The translations under genes and the position numbers were made by a program. A stretch of 64,000 nucleotides of DNA from Prevotella sp. tc2-28. Lineage in GTDB: Bacteria; Bacteroidota; Bacteroidia; Bacteroidales; Bacteroidaceae. Location: positions 248,001 through 312,000 of the forward strand of contig NZ_FNRE01000002.1 in assembly GCF_900107705.1 (NCBI RefSeq), in the 5' to 3' direction. How positions within the stretch are numbered: the stretch's first letter is position 1; each line of letters opens with the position of its first letter. Positions 1-8,607 of this stretch are shown piece by piece. The notes under the pieces are model-generated. The model was not told the DNA's origin. It was given only the letters and a program-made list of their open reading frames with translations, and did not search any database.

Positions 1-99
1 GCTGTTGACGACTTCATGAAGAAGCACAACATCAAACTGAGCCGCAAGGAAGTCAGCGACCTCGTCGACGACATTGCAGATGCAGCTCCTGAGGTATAA
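1..99 (+). CDS. C-terminal end of a small protein, probably YtxH-like (partial)
   Basis: The window opens inside this gene; 32 codons and a TAA stop at 97-99 are visible. The tail is charged and helical (KKHNIKLSRKEVSDLVDDIA, then an acidic end). It lies 9 bp before a holin-like membrane protein and an 84-residue protein. That three-gene order is common in Bacteroidota, where the first gene usually encodes a YtxH-domain membrane-anchored protein. The YtxH assignment therefore rests on context; no diagnostic domain can be seen in this fragment. Confidence 0.5.
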   Translation, partial: AVDDFMKKHNIKLSRKEVSDLVDDIADAAPEV

Positions 100-108
100 T
101 CATCTGTT

Positions 109-462
109 ATGGCTATGTTTTCAAGCGACAAGAACGTAGAATCCATTGCTCAACTCATTGAGGTGCTAAAAGATTACATGGGGCTTCAGAAGGAATATCT
201 GAAGCTCGATGTAATCGAGAAAGTGGTACGTCTTGTCACGGCACTCATCCTGGCCTTTGTCTTGGTTGTACTGGGCATTGCCGTGATGTTCTACCTTTCA
301 CTGGCCGTAGCCTATTGGCTGACGCCCGTCATCGGTACCGGTTGGGCATTCTTCTTCATTGCAATGGTCTTCTTCCTGCTGCTCCTGCTGGTATTCTCTT
401 TCCGCAAGTCCTGGATTGAGCGTCCCCTTGTCCGTTTCCTTGCAAACATCTTAATGAATTAG
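109..462 (+). CDS. Phage holin family (superfamily III, DUF1469-like) membrane protein
   Basis: This 117-residue protein has an amphipathic charged N-terminal helix (about 1-40) followed by two strongly hydrophobic segments (about 42-68 and 75-98) and a short basic tail. That layout is typical of the holin superfamily III / DUF1469 proteins, which are chromosomal inner-membrane proteins of unclear function in Bacteroidota and not true phage holins. It starts 9 bp after the preceding gene and ends 4 bp before the next, so the three probably form one operon. The first ATG is used; a second in-frame ATG two codons later is an equally possible start. Confidence 0.75.
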   Translation: MAMFSSDKNVESIAQLIEVLKDYMGLQKEYLKLDVIEKVVRLVTALILAFVLVVLGIAVMFYLSLAVAYWLTPVIGTGWAFFFIAMVFFLLLLLVFSFRKSWIERPLVRFLANILMN

Positions 463-466
463 AACC

Positions 467-721
467 ATGCCACAGTCCACCTACAGTACTTTAGAACAGA
501 TCCAGCAACGTAAGGAAGCCCTTCATGCCAATATCCAGAAGGATAACGAGCAGATCGGCCTCTTGTGGCATCAACTGACAGCCCCCCAGAAGTCAGATTC
601 CAAGGGGGAACTCATTGCCAACCTGATCAGCAACAGCATCACAGCTATTGATGCCTTCCTGCTCGTCCGTAAACTGATGAAGAGCTACGGACATCTCTTC
701 GGCAAGAAGAAACGCAAGTAA
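467..721 (+). CDS. Hypothetical 84-residue basic protein of the holin-like operon
   Basis: This small soluble protein has a glutamine- and lysine-rich helical N-terminal half, a short hydrophobic helix (about residues 47-66) and a lysine/arginine-rich end (GKKKRK). Its start is 4 bp after the holin-like gene, so it is likely translated from the same message. I do not recognise a named domain. Similar small proteins follow YtxH and holin-like genes in other Bacteroidota, which suggests a role at the inner face of the membrane, but nothing in the sequence proves it. Confidence 0.6.
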   Translation: MPQSTYSTLEQIQQRKEALHANIQKDNEQIGLLWHQLTAPQKSDSKGELIANLISNSITAIDAFLLVRKLMKSYGHLFGKKKRK

Positions 722-736
722 AATCAATTCTTTCTT

Positions 737-1495
737 TCAGACTTCAATGACCTGTCCATCGTACGCCAGTTGGATATCACTGGGTAGCTGGGCATTGACC
801 TCCTTGTGTCGACCGATGTCGTGACTGCTATGAATCAGCCACGTCTGTCTGGCACCAATCCTTCTGGCGAAGTCTACAGCCTCTGAAAGGGTTTGATGAG
901 AGTGATGCGGTGTATTACGTAACGCATTGACTACCAGCGTTTCGCATCCTTTTATAAAAGTAATTTCTTCCTCATGGATGGATTTCATGTCCGTGATATA
1001 TGCCAGGGAACCAATGCGGAATCCAAGGATGGGAAGGTCGTGGTGCATCACTTCGAAAGGCATGATCTGCAAGTCGCCAATCTGGAAGGGATGGTGTTTC
1101 TCGATTTGGTGCAACTGGATGGCAGGCACGCCAGGATAGCGGTGCTCTGCAAAGCAGTAAGGCAACATCTGTAACATGCCCTGACATGCCAAGGGATCAG
1201 CATAGACATTGATTTCTCCGAACTGGCAATAGGGTCTGATATCATCCATGCCACCCATATGGTCGTAATGGGCATGGGTGATCAGGATACCGTCAATCTT
1301 CCTGAACGGCTGCGTCATGATCTGTTGCCGGAAGTCGGGACCGCAGTCGATAAGCAGTCGTGTCTGTTCTGTTTCCAGCAGTGCCGAGCAGCGCAGCCGC
1401 TTGTCATGAGGGTCCTTGCTGGTGCAGGTATAGCACTTACACCCGATGGTGGGTACCCCACATGATGTCCCTGTTCCCAAGAAAGTTAGCTTCAT
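737..1495 (-). CDS. MBL-fold metallo-hydrolase (PhnP/RNase Z-like)
   Basis: This 252-residue metallo-beta-lactamase-fold hydrolase carries the zinc-binding signature HAHYDH at residues 74-79, preceded by an N-terminal GTGTSCGVP segment and clustered cysteines (Cys12, 19, 21, 24). These features mark the PhnP-like branch, whose members hydrolyse cyclic phosphodiesters. The substrate here is not evident, since there are no phosphonate-degradation genes nearby. Its start overlaps the murB stop by 4 bp (1492-1495), so the two are translationally coupled. It converges on the holin-like operon with only 15 bp between stop codons. Confidence 0.85.
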   Translation of the reverse strand: MKLTFLGTGTSCGVPTIGCKCYTCTSKDPHDKRLRCSALLETEQTRLLIDCGPDFRQQIMTQPFRKIDGILITHAHYDHMGGMDDIRPYCQFGEINVYADPLACQGMLQMLPYCFAEHRYPGVPAIQLHQIEKHHPFQIGDLQIMPFEVMHHDLPILGFRIGSLAYITDMKSIHEEEITFIKGCETLVVNALRNTPHHSHQTLSEAVDFARRIGARQTWLIHSSHDIGRHKEVNAQLPSDIQLAYDGQVIEV

Positions 1496-2496
1496 ATGAC
1501 GTTCACCTCCGGATGAATGGCAATGCCAAAACGTTGTTGTACATCGCGTTGAATGGTCTCACAAAGGGCCACTATCTCGTTACCCGTAGCACCTCCGCGG
1601 TTCACCAGGACGAGCGCCTGTCTGTCGTGCACCCCTGCCCTTCCCTGTGACTTTCCTTTCCAGCCACACTGTTCTATCAGCCATCCTGCGGGAATCTTCT
1701 CGTGGTCGTCGTCAATGAAATAGTGTGGCATCTGCGGATATTCCTTCGCCAGCAGCTCGTATTGTTCACGGCTGACAATAGGATTCATGAAGAAGCTGCC
1801 GGCATTGCCCAGTACGGCAGGATCAGGCAGTTTCTGGTTACGGATGTCGATGATCGTGTCGCGTAATGCCTGGGCCGACACCTCGTCTATCTTTTTCTCA
1901 GCGAGTGCTGTGCGAATATTGCCATAGTCCAGAACAGGCTGGAAGGCGGTAGACAGCTGATACACCACATGCGTGATGAGGTATTGGTTCTTCCACGCAT
2001 GCTTGAATCGACTGTCGCGATAGCCATACTGACAGTCTGCATTGGAGAAAGAGCACAGCCTGCCGGTTGCTATCTCAACAGCTTCCACACCGACGATCAG
2101 GTCTTTCACCTCCACGCCATAGGCACCGATGTTCTGAACGGCCGAGGCACCCACGTCACCGGGAATCAGCGAGAGGTTCTCTGCGCCATACAGCTGATGG
2201 GCCACGCACCACGCCACCACGTCGTCCCAGACCTCTCCACTGCCACAGCGGATACGTCCGTCACCCTGCTGTTCAATGCCACGAATGGCGGAGTGTACGA
2301 CGATACCGTCGAAATCACGTGTGAGCAACAGGTTACTTCCTCCTCCTATAATAATATAAGGTGACGTCAGTTCACGAAGCACGCCAGCCACCTGACAGGC
2401 TTCCGCCTCGTCGGCATATTCCAGGAAACGCTGACACTGTGCATCAATGCCGAAGGTGTTATGTCTCAGCAGACTATAGTTCTTGCAATCCTTCAT
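1492..2496 (-). CDS. murB: UDP-N-acetylenolpyruvoylglucosamine reductase
   Basis: MurB reduces the enolpyruvyl group of UDP-GlcNAc-enolpyruvate to UDP-N-acetylmuramate with NADPH and FAD in the cytoplasm, the second committed step of peptidoglycan synthesis. The 334-residue protein shows the FAD-binding GGGSNLLL (51-58), the type I loop with GYRDSRF (158-164), catalytic Ser234 in NAGSFFMNP and a C-terminal glutamate (Glu331) in HPEVNV. Length and motif order match type I MurB. The gene lies 4 bp after the lipoprotein gene upstream and overlaps the MBL hydrolase gene downstream, so the three form an operon. Confidence 0.96.
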   Translation of the reverse strand: MKDCKNYSLLRHNTFGIDAQCQRFLEYADEAEACQVAGVLRELTSPYIIIGGGSNLLLTRDFDGIVVHSAIRGIEQQGDGRIRCGSGEVWDDVVAWCVAHQLYGAENLSLIPGDVGASAVQNIGAYGVEVKDLIVGVEAVEIATGRLCSFSNADCQYGYRDSRFKHAWKNQYLITHVVYQLSTAFQPVLDYGNIRTALAEKKIDEVSAQALRDTIIDIRNQKLPDPAVLGNAGSFFMNPIVSREQYELLAKEYPQMPHYFIDDDHEKIPAGWLIEQCGWKGKSQGRAGVHDRQALVLVNRGGATGNEIVALCETIQRDVQQRFGIAIHPEVNVI

Positions 2497-2500
2497 GGCT

Positions 2501-3337
2501 TCAGGTTGTTAGCTTTACCAATATCCACTTGCCGCCCTTGTTCTTGAACGACATCTCCATCTCCAGACCGTTTGCGATGCCACGCATGACGAAGAGCTTT
2601 GTCTGTGCCTCCTTCTTCGGTTGTCCGTAGATGATGTTATAGATCATCCTTGTAGGCAGCTCAGGGGCAAAGGCCTCCCACGTGTCGCGGGTGATGATGC
2701 CCTCCATCTGGCTGAAGTCGTCGTCAGGGTCAGGTCCCACAAACTTCACCGTAGCTCCCAGGCTCTCCGTCTGGAACTCCTTGTCAGAGGCGAAGCGGTG
2801 ATAGAACTGGAGGAACGAGGCGTTGTTCGACTGACTGATGGGGATGGTACGGAGCGCTGTCAGTATCCAGGCCCCCTTGGGACGGTCGAAGATATACTGG
2901 ATGACCGATGAGGTGTTGAAATAGATCTTCTCCAGTACCGCATGACTGATATGCGTGTCCTTGACAATCTCCATGGCACGCTCATCGTCGAAGAGCACCG
3001 TATAATAGCCTTGTCGCATGAAGAAATAGTCCATTTTCCACTCTTTCTTGCTGATCATCTTCTTCTCCCTGCCATTATACGACTGCAAGGGAAAGAGGAT
3101 ACGTTCCATCTGAAGTTTCTTGTTGGCAGCGAAGTTGAAGATAAAGTCGTCGAACAACTCGTCAGCAGCCTTGGGAACAGGCATGCTCTCCATGACGATT
3201 TCCATAGAATCGACCACTGTTGTGTCAGTGTTCAGCGTGTCAGGTGCCACTTCTTCGTCTATGTTCTTCGTCTTATTACCGCCACATGAGGCCAGCAATA
3301 AGAGCAACAAGCTCATTGAAATAAGGTATCGTTCCAT
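2501..3337 (-). CDS. DUF4348-like lipoprotein
   Basis: This 278-residue secreted protein has a short hydrophobic signal sequence and a lipobox ending at Cys18 (LLASCGG), followed by an acidic, threonine-rich linker and a mixed alpha/beta domain. The overall pattern matches the DUF4348 family of Bacteroidales lipoproteins, whose function is unknown. The family name is from memory of the fold and size and would need a profile search. It is the first gene of the operon with murB and the MBL hydrolase and is read divergently from pheS. Confidence 0.65.
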   Translation of the reverse strand: MERYLISMSLLLLLLASCGGNKTKNIDEEVAPDTLNTDTTVVDSMEIVMESMPVPKAADELFDDFIFNFAANKKLQMERILFPLQSYNGREKKMISKKEWKMDYFFMRQGYYTVLFDDERAMEIVKDTHISHAVLEKIYFNTSSVIQYIFDRPKGAWILTALRTIPISQSNNASFLQFYHRFASDKEFQTESLGATVKFVGPDPDDDFSQMEGIITRDTWEAFAPELPTRMIYNIIYGQPKKEAQTKLFVMRGIANGLEMEMSFKNKGGKWILVKLTT

Positions 3338-3378
3338 CTATTTACACCAAAAAATCGGTATTCTCTCTAAATTTTGTG

Positions 3379-3386
3379 CAAAGATA
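3379..3386 (-). promoter_or_regulatory. -7 box (TATCTTTG) for the DUF4348/murB operon
   Basis: On the minus strand this octamer fits the Bacteroidota TAnnTTTG box. It lies about 40 bp upstream of the 3337 start. No clear TTTG is found at the -33 position, so the promoter is probable, not certain. Confidence 0.55.
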
Positions 3387-3430
3387 GAAAATAATTATGA
3401 ATTAATAATTATGAATTATGATTTATTTTG

Positions 3431-3438
3431 TACCTTTG
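3431..3438 (+). promoter_or_regulatory. -7 box (TACCTTTG) for pheS
   Basis: This is a TAnnTTTG octamer about 30 bp before the chosen pheS start. It argues that the in-frame ATG at 3418, which lies upstream of the box, cannot be the true start. The -33 element is not obvious. Confidence 0.6.
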
Positions 3439-3468
3439 CATCAAAATTTACGCATTATTAGTCAGATT

Positions 3469-4527
3469 ATGATACTAGATAAGATAGACGAACTTCTGAA
3501 AGAAGTACAAACACTAAGTGCCAAGAATGCCGACGAGGTGGAACAGCTGCGCCTGAAATACCTCAGTAAGAAAGGCGAGATCACGGCTTTGATGAACGAT
3601 TTCCGTAATGTGGCAGCCGACCAGAAAAAGACCGTCGGCATGAAGATTAACGAGTTGAAGGCCCTGGCTACCGAGCGTATCAACCAGTTGCGCGAGGAGT
3701 GTGCCAACCAGGAGACTACCGACGAGGCCGTCGACCTCACGCGCACGCCCTACCCCATCCAGCTGGGTACGCGCCATCCCCTGACCATCGTGACCAACGA
3801 GATTATCGACATCTTCTCACGTATGGGCTTCGTGCTGGCTGACGGTCCTGAGGTGGAGGACGACCTGCATGTGTTCACCAAGATGAACTTTGCCGCCGAC
3901 CACCCCGCTCGTGATATGCAGGACACCTTCTTCGTGTCACAGCATCCCAACGACGTCACCAAGAACATCCTGCTTCGCTCGCACACCTCCAGTGTCCAGG
4001 CCCGTGTGATGGAGCACATGCATACGGAAGACGGCAAACTGACAGCCCCCATCCGTGTCATCTGTCCGGGACGTGTCTATCGTAACGAGGCCATCACAGC
4101 GCGTGCGCACTGTTTCTTCCATCAGGTCGAGGGTCTCTATATCGACAAGAACGTGTCGTTCACCGACCTGAAGCAGGTATTGCTCTCCTTCGCCCGTGAG
4201 ATGTTCGGAGCCGACACGCAGATTCGTCTGCGTCCCTCCTACTTCCCCTTCACGGAGCCCTCTGCCGAGATGGACATCTCCTGTTTCATCTGCGGTGGTG
4301 AAGGCTGTGGCTTCTGCAAGCATACCGGCTGGGTGGAGATCCTGGGATGTGGCATGGTAGATCCCAACGTGCTTGAACAATGCGGCATCGACTCCAAGAT
4401 ATACAGTGGCTATGCCTTCGGTATGGGTGTCGAGCGTATCACCAACCTGAAATACAGAGTCAGCGACCTGCGTATGTTCTCTGAGAACGACGTTCGTTTC
4501 CTGAAAGAATTCGAATCCGCCAACTAA
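3469..4527 (+). CDS. pheS: Phenylalanine-tRNA ligase alpha subunit
   Basis: PheS is the catalytic subunit of the alpha2-beta2 phenylalanyl-tRNA synthetase and charges tRNA-Phe. The protein is about 352 residues, with an N-terminal coiled coil and then the class II core, including motif 2 around GRVYRNEAITARAHCFFHQV and motif 3 near GFGMGVER-type sequence (seen as AFGMGVERI). A CxxC...CxxC cluster (CFICGGEGCGFC) is visible in the core and may bind zinc. The start at 3469 (MILDKIDELL) is chosen over 3418 because of the promoter position and family length. The partner pheT is unlinked at 15018-17504. Confidence 0.96.
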   Translation: MILDKIDELLKEVQTLSAKNADEVEQLRLKYLSKKGEITALMNDFRNVAADQKKTVGMKINELKALATERINQLREECANQETTDEAVDLTRTPYPIQLGTRHPLTIVTNEIIDIFSRMGFVLADGPEVEDDLHVFTKMNFAADHPARDMQDTFFVSQHPNDVTKNILLRSHTSSVQARVMEHMHTEDGKLTAPIRVICPGRVYRNEAITARAHCFFHQVEGLYIDKNVSFTDLKQVLLSFAREMFGADTQIRLRPSYFPFTEPSAEMDISCFICGGEGCGFCKHTGWVEILGCGMVDPNVLEQCGIDSKIYSGYAFGMGVERITNLKYRVSDLRMFSENDVRFLKEFESAN

Positions 4528-4539
4528 CCCGTCTTCTGC

Positions 4540-5148
4540 ATGAAACTGGTAGTTATGACACGCCCCACATTCTTTGTGGAGGAAGACAAGATTCTCGCGG
4601 CACTCTTCGACGAGGGCCTCGATAACCTTCATCTCTACAAGCCGGGCTCGTCACCGATGTACTCGGAGCGACTGTTATCGTTGCTTCCCGGGAACAACTA
4701 TAAGCGGATTACCGTTCATGACAACTACTATCTGAAAGAGGAGTTCCAGCTGAACGGCATCCATATCGAGGACGAGACGACGCCAGTGCCCAGCGGCTAC
4801 AAGGGACATGTCAGTCGTACATGTACCCACCTGGAGCTGTTGAAAGAGGCGAAGCGCAAGGCCGACTATGTGTTCTTGAAATACATTGGCGACAGCCAGT
4901 CAGAGCCCGACTGCAAGGCCTCGTTCACCCAGCAGCAGCTGGAGGAGGCGTCGCGCAGCGGACTCATCGATCGCCACGTCTACGCCCTGGGAGGCATGAA
5001 CCTTGACACGGTCAAGCAGATGAAAGACCTCGGTTTTGGCGGTATTGTCATCTGTGGCGATATCTGGAACCGCTTTAACATCCAACAGGAAGTGGACTAT
5101 CAGAGTGTGATTGACCATTTCAGTAAACTACGCAAAGCAATCGGTTAA
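4540..5148 (+). CDS. Thiamine-phosphate-synthase-like (ThiE/TenI fold) protein
   Basis: This 202-residue protein has the half-barrel pattern of the ThiE/TenI family: an N-terminal beta strand LVVMTRP, a central GIHIED segment, SRTCTHLELL and a C-terminal glycine-rich stretch YALGGMN...LGFGGIVICGDIW that resembles the phosphate-binding end of thiamine phosphate synthases. It is not next to other thiamine genes and lies between pheS (12 bp away) and prs. It may be a true ThiE, a TenI-like paralogue or a protein of unknown role. The fold assignment is fairly safe; the reaction is not. Confidence 0.75.
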   Translation: MKLVVMTRPTFFVEEDKILAALFDEGLDNLHLYKPGSSPMYSERLLSLLPGNNYKRITVHDNYYLKEEFQLNGIHIEDETTPVPSGYKGHVSRTCTHLELLKEAKRKADYVFLKYIGDSQSEPDCKASFTQQQLEEASRSGLIDRHVYALGGMNLDTVKQMKDLGFGGIVICGDIWNRFNIQQEVDYQSVIDHFSKLRKAIG

Positions 5149-5163
5149 CATCAATAAACAACA

Positions 5164-6102
5164 ATGAATCCTAACAAAAACTACATGGTATTTTCGGGTA
5201 CTGCCACAAAGTACCTTGCAGAGAGAATCTGCCAAAGTTTAGGTTGTCCGCTTGGTAAGCTTCAGATCACGAAGTTTTCTGACGGCGAGTTCGCTGTTTC
5301 GTATGAGGAGAGTATTCGTGGACGCGACATCTTCCTCGTGCAGAGCACCTTCCCCAACTCTGACAATCTGATGGAGTTGCTGCTCATGATCGACGCAGCC
5401 AAGCGAGCCTCTGCCCGCACCATCAATGCTGTCATCCCCTATTTCGGATGGGCTCGTCAGGACCGCAAGGACAAGCCACGTGTATCCATCGGAGCCAAGC
5501 TCGTTGCCGACCTGCTCAGTGTGGCAGGTGTGGACCGTGTCATCACGATGGACCTGCATGCCGACCAGATTCAAGGATTCTTCGATGTACCCGTCGATCA
5601 TCTCTATGCTTCCGGTGTCATCCTGCCCTATCTGCAGAGCCTGCATCTGGACGACGTGGTCATCGCCTCTCCCGACGTAGGTGGTTCGAAGCGTGCCAAC
5701 ACCTATGCCAAGTACCTGGGCTGTCCCCTCGTGCTGTGCAACAAGACACGTGCCCGTGCCAATGTGGTAGCCACCATGCAGATTATCGGCGACGTTGCCG
5801 GTAAAAACGTCGTCATCATCGACGATATGGTAGACACGGCAGGCACCATCACCAAGGCTGCCGACATCATGAAGGAAGCCGGTGCCAAGACCGTTCGTGC
5901 CTGTGCCTCCCACTGTGTGATGAGCGGTCCTGCCAGTGACCGTGTCCAGGCATCAGCCTTGGAAGAGATTGTCTTCACCGACTCTATTCCCTATACCCAG
6001 CGTTGTGCCAAGGTCAAGCAGCTCAGCGTTGCCGATATGTTTGCAGAAACCATCCGTAGAGTAATCAACAATGAAAGTATCTCTGACCAATATATTGTAT
6101 AG
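5164..6102 (+). CDS. prs: Ribose-phosphate pyrophosphokinase (PRPP synthetase)
   Basis: Prs makes phosphoribosyl pyrophosphate from ribose 5-phosphate and ATP for nucleotide, histidine and tryptophan synthesis. The 312-residue length matches class I enzymes. Visible motifs include FSDGE near residue 40, the flexible catalytic loop region YFGWARQDRKDKPR (about 93-106), DLHADQIQGFF and the PRPP-binding loop DDMVDTAGT at 220-228. It is the third gene of the pheS-thiE-like-prs cluster, and its 3' end overlaps the next reading frame by 32 bp. Confidence 0.97.
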   Translation: MNPNKNYMVFSGTATKYLAERICQSLGCPLGKLQITKFSDGEFAVSYEESIRGRDIFLVQSTFPNSDNLMELLLMIDAAKRASARTINAVIPYFGWARQDRKDKPRVSIGAKLVADLLSVAGVDRVITMDLHADQIQGFFDVPVDHLYASGVILPYLQSLHLDDVVIASPDVGGSKRANTYAKYLGCPLVLCNKTRARANVVATMQIIGDVAGKNVVIIDDMVDTAGTITKAADIMKEAGAKTVRACASHCVMSGPASDRVQASALEEIVFTDSIPYTQRCAKVKQLSVADMFAETIRRVINNESISDQYIV

Positions 6103-7174
6103 TGTACTCTTCTTCGGTACACTGACTGCCTGTCAGTCCAATTCCTATCAGGTCACAGGAACCATCGAGGGAGCCGCCGACGGCGACACCCTCTTTTTAA
6201 CGTCTGACATGGAGATGGCCACTCCCTGTGACACCATCATCGTCGAGGATGGTGCGTTCTCCTTCAGCGGTGAGGTCGATTCCGTTCGTCTCCATATGAT
6301 CTACAGTGCCAAGCGCAATGAGATCAACGCCCCGTTCTTCATCGAGCGTGGCAATATCAAGATATCCCTCAAGGAACAGCCTGGCACCAGTCGTGTCGGT
6401 GGCACGCTGTGCAACGACGCCTGGCAGGAGTTGAACGACTCCGTGATGAGCATCGGCAAGGAGATCAACCGCATTGCCGAACACATTTATGGCAACAACA
6501 TCAGTGAAGAAGAGCAACAGAAGGGCATGGCACAGATTACCCTGCTCAACAAGCGTTTTGCCGACCTCGTCGTGAAAACCACCGAGAAGCATATCAAGAA
6601 CGAGTTCGGCTATTTCCTGCTGACCTACTATCCTGATGAGCTGATAGACAATGACGCACGTGCCCGTCTGATCCAGCAACTCCCTGATGAGATGCGCCAG
6701 CGTCCTGCCATCAAGCAGATAGAAGAGCGCCTTGCAGCGACTGCCAAGACCAGTGAGGGCGCTACCATCCCTGATTTCTCGCAGCCTGCTCCTGACGGCT
6801 CCTCTCTCAGCATCATGAGTGAGGTTGGCAAAAAACGCATCACCATCATCGACTTCTGGGCCTCCTGGTGTGGTCCCTGTCGTCAGGACATGCCCTCCGT
6901 CATCGCCCTTTACAACCAATACAAGGACAAGGGTCTCGGCATTGTGGGTATCTCCCTCGACAACGAGAAAGACGCCTGGGTGGGTGCCATCAAGTCGCTG
7001 AACATCCCCTGGCCGCAGATGAGCGATCTGAAGGGATGGGACAATGCTGCTGCCTTGATGTTCAACATCACCAGCATTCCCCATACCATCGTTGTCGACC
7101 AGAAAGGCAAGGTCCTGCGTCGCGGACTCCGTGGACAGGAGCTGGCAGACTTCGTGGCTGACAAGCTGCAGTGA
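6071..7174 (+). CDS. TlpA-family thioredoxin-fold lipoprotein with N-terminal DUF4369-like domain
   Basis: This 367-residue exported protein has a signal sequence ending in a lipobox (LTACQ, Cys21). An N-terminal beta-rich domain (VTGTIEGAADGDTLFL) resembles DUF4369, followed by a helical linker and a C-terminal AhpC/TlpA-like domain with the redox motif WCGPC at 266-270. Such proteins act as periplasmic thiol-disulfide reductases in Bacteroidota. The gene overlaps the prs 3' end by 32 bp, which implies coupling. It is followed 3 bp later by nth. Confidence 0.88.
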   Translation: MKVSLTNILYSVLFFGTLTACQSNSYQVTGTIEGAADGDTLFLTSDMEMATPCDTIIVEDGAFSFSGEVDSVRLHMIYSAKRNEINAPFFIERGNIKISLKEQPGTSRVGGTLCNDAWQELNDSVMSIGKEINRIAEHIYGNNISEEEQQKGMAQITLLNKRFADLVVKTTEKHIKNEFGYFLLTYYPDELIDNDARARLIQQLPDEMRQRPAIKQIEERLAATAKTSEGATIPDFSQPAPDGSSLSIMSEVGKKRITIIDFWASWCGPCRQDMPSVIALYNQYKDKGLGIVGISLDNEKDAWVGAIKSLNIPWPQMSDLKGWDNAAALMFNITSIPHTIVVDQKGKVLRRGLRGQELADFVADKLQ

Positions 7175-7177
7175 TTT

Positions 7178-7846
7178 ATGAATAAAAAGGAACGCTACGC
7201 CTATATTCTGGACTATTTTCGTCAGGAAATGCCCGAGGTACAGACCGAGTTGGAATTCGGCAGTGTCTTTCAACTGTTGGTAGCCGTTATCCTCAGTGCG
7301 CAATGTACCGACAAGCGCATCAACCAGGTAACCCCCGAGCTTTTCCGTCGCTTCCCCGATGCCCATGCGATGGCACAGGCTGATGCCGACGAGATCTTCG
7401 AATATATACGTAGCGTTTCGTATCCTAATGCCAAAGCCGCTCATCTGTCGCAGATGGCCCGTATGTTGGTGGAGCGTCATCATGGCGAGGTACCCTCGGA
7501 CATGCGTCAGTTGCTCGACCTGCCGGGCGTTGGTCGCAAGACTGCCAACGTCATCCAGAGTGTTGCCTTTGGCAAGTCCACGATGGCTGTCGACACCCAT
7601 GTCTTTCGGGTCAGTCACCGCCTCGGCCTGGTAGCCAAGAAGGCGGACACCCCTTATCATGTAGAGAAGGAACTGGTAAAAAACATACCCGCGGAAGATA
7701 TTCCACGGGCACATCATTGGTTATTGCTTCACGGGCGTTATGTCTGCACATCGCGACGCCCTCACTGTGAGCGTTGCGGACTTAGCGGCGTTTGTCCTTC
7801 TGTATGCCTTTCATCCACCCACGGTGAAAATAGTATTCAGCCTTGA
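7178..7846 (+). CDS. nth: Endonuclease III
   Basis: This DNA glycosylase/AP lyase removes oxidised pyrimidines in base-excision repair. The 222-residue protein has the helix-hairpin-helix LPGVGRKTANV at 115-125 with catalytic Lys121, Asp139 in AVDTHVFR, and the 4Fe-4S ligands Cys190, 197, 200 and 206 in the expected C-x6-C-x2-C-x5-C spacing. It lies 3 bp after the TlpA-like gene. After the last cluster cysteine the frame runs on for 16 residues and overlaps, convergently, the end of the gene at 7782-8210. Confidence 0.95.
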   Translation: MNKKERYAYILDYFRQEMPEVQTELEFGSVFQLLVAVILSAQCTDKRINQVTPELFRRFPDAHAMAQADADEIFEYIRSVSYPNAKAAHLSQMARMLVERHHGEVPSDMRQLLDLPGVGRKTANVIQSVAFGKSTMAVDTHVFRVSHRLGLVAKKADTPYHVEKELVKNIPAEDIPRAHHWLLLHGRYVCTSRRPHCERCGLSGVCPSVCLSSTHGENSIQP

Positions 7847-8210
7847 TAACCTCATAGACCTTTGAGGCAGGCACCTCTTGCATCATCTTCTTGTGATAGC
7901 ATTTCTCTATCTGCTTCAGCTCGATGTTCACATTGTCGTAGTCCTCGATGACTGAGGCACATGCTGCTTCGTCTGTCGGCTTGTTCTTCGCCAGCCTGTG
8001 AACCTTCTTATAGATGGCACGCTGTTTCTTATGCATCTCGCGCAGCAAGGGGAAGATCTTCGCCTCCTCCTGGGGCGTCAGGTTGGCCTTTTCAGAGATA
8101 TATTCCTCCATGTCAGCCTGAAATTTCTCCGGCGAGAACTTCTTCTTGTCCTGTGCTCCGGCCATCATGACCGTCACCAGTAGCATTCCTATGATCAGAA
8201 ATCTTTTCAT
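7782..8210 (-). CDS. Secreted helical protein of the ECF sigma operon (Spy/CpxP-like in outline)
   Basis: The protein has a signal peptide (MKRFLIIGMLLVTVMMAGAQ) and a lysine- and glutamate-rich, all-helical mature part containing LTPQEEAKIFPLLREMHKKQ. That is reminiscent of the Spy/CpxP or heavy-metal resistor style of periplasmic proteins, but no LTxxQ pair is clear, so the likeness is only general. I chose 8210, which follows an AAGGA, over the upstream in-frame ATG at 8234. It is third in the sigma - membrane protein - secreted protein operon, suggesting a periplasmic sensor or target of the stress sigma factor. Its 3' end overlaps nth. Confidence 0.7.
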   Translation of the reverse strand: MKRFLIIGMLLVTVMMAGAQDKKKFSPEKFQADMEEYISEKANLTPQEEAKIFPLLREMHKKQRAIYKKVHRLAKNKPTDEAACASVIEDYDNVNIELKQIEKCYHKKMMQEVPASKVYEVIKAEYYFHRGWMKGIQKDKRR

Positions 8211-8236
8211 GCCATCATCCTTTCTTTTGTTCAACC

Positions 8237-8563
8237 TTATTCTTCTGCCATGCAGACGTAGATATCCATATTGTCTATCATGGCATAGTCGGCCAATTCT
8301 TCATAATAGTTCGATTCCGAGGGAGCCTCCACATGACTGTTGCCCTGATGGAAATAATAGGTAACACCCATCAGTACGGCAATGACGGTACAGGCTGCCA
8401 TATAAAGCAACTTACGCAAAACGGTCGTACGGGCCTTTTGCTCCTGCTGGGGCAGGCTTTCCATCACGCTGGCTGACAACTGGTCAAAATAGCCTTCTGG
8501 CACTTTGAAACAGTTGCGCTGTCCTACCTTTTCCTTCAGAATTTGTTCTTCTTGTATCATCAT
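8237..8563 (-). CDS. Single-pass membrane protein, candidate anti-sigma factor
   Basis: This 108-residue protein has a soluble N-terminal half (KVPEGYFDQL and SVMESLPQQEQ), one transmembrane helix at about 50-68 and an acidic, tyrosine-rich extracytoplasmic tail. Small proteins with the PEGYFDxL motif next to ECF sigma genes are frequent in Bacteroidota and are thought to act as anti-sigma factors. It starts 45 bp after the sigma gene. The anti-sigma role is inferred from position and topology; no zinc-binding anti-sigma motif is present. Confidence 0.65.
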   Translation of the reverse strand: MMIQEEQILKEKVGQRNCFKVPEGYFDQLSASVMESLPQQEQKARTTVLRKLLYMAACTVIAVLMGVTYYFHQGNSHVEAPSESNYYEELADYAMIDNMDIYVCMAEE

Positions 8564-8607
8564 TGTTTTGTTCTTTTATTGCTTTGACGTTTCCATTCAT
8601 GGAAAGT

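Noticed and set aside
109..462. Prophage lysis cassette
   Set aside because: The holin-like protein has no phage neighbours and belongs to a chromosomal family.
6197..7717. 506-codon minus-strand open frame
   Set aside because: It lies opposite the TlpA-like gene and nth, both with clear catalytic motifs. The frame is a composition artefact.
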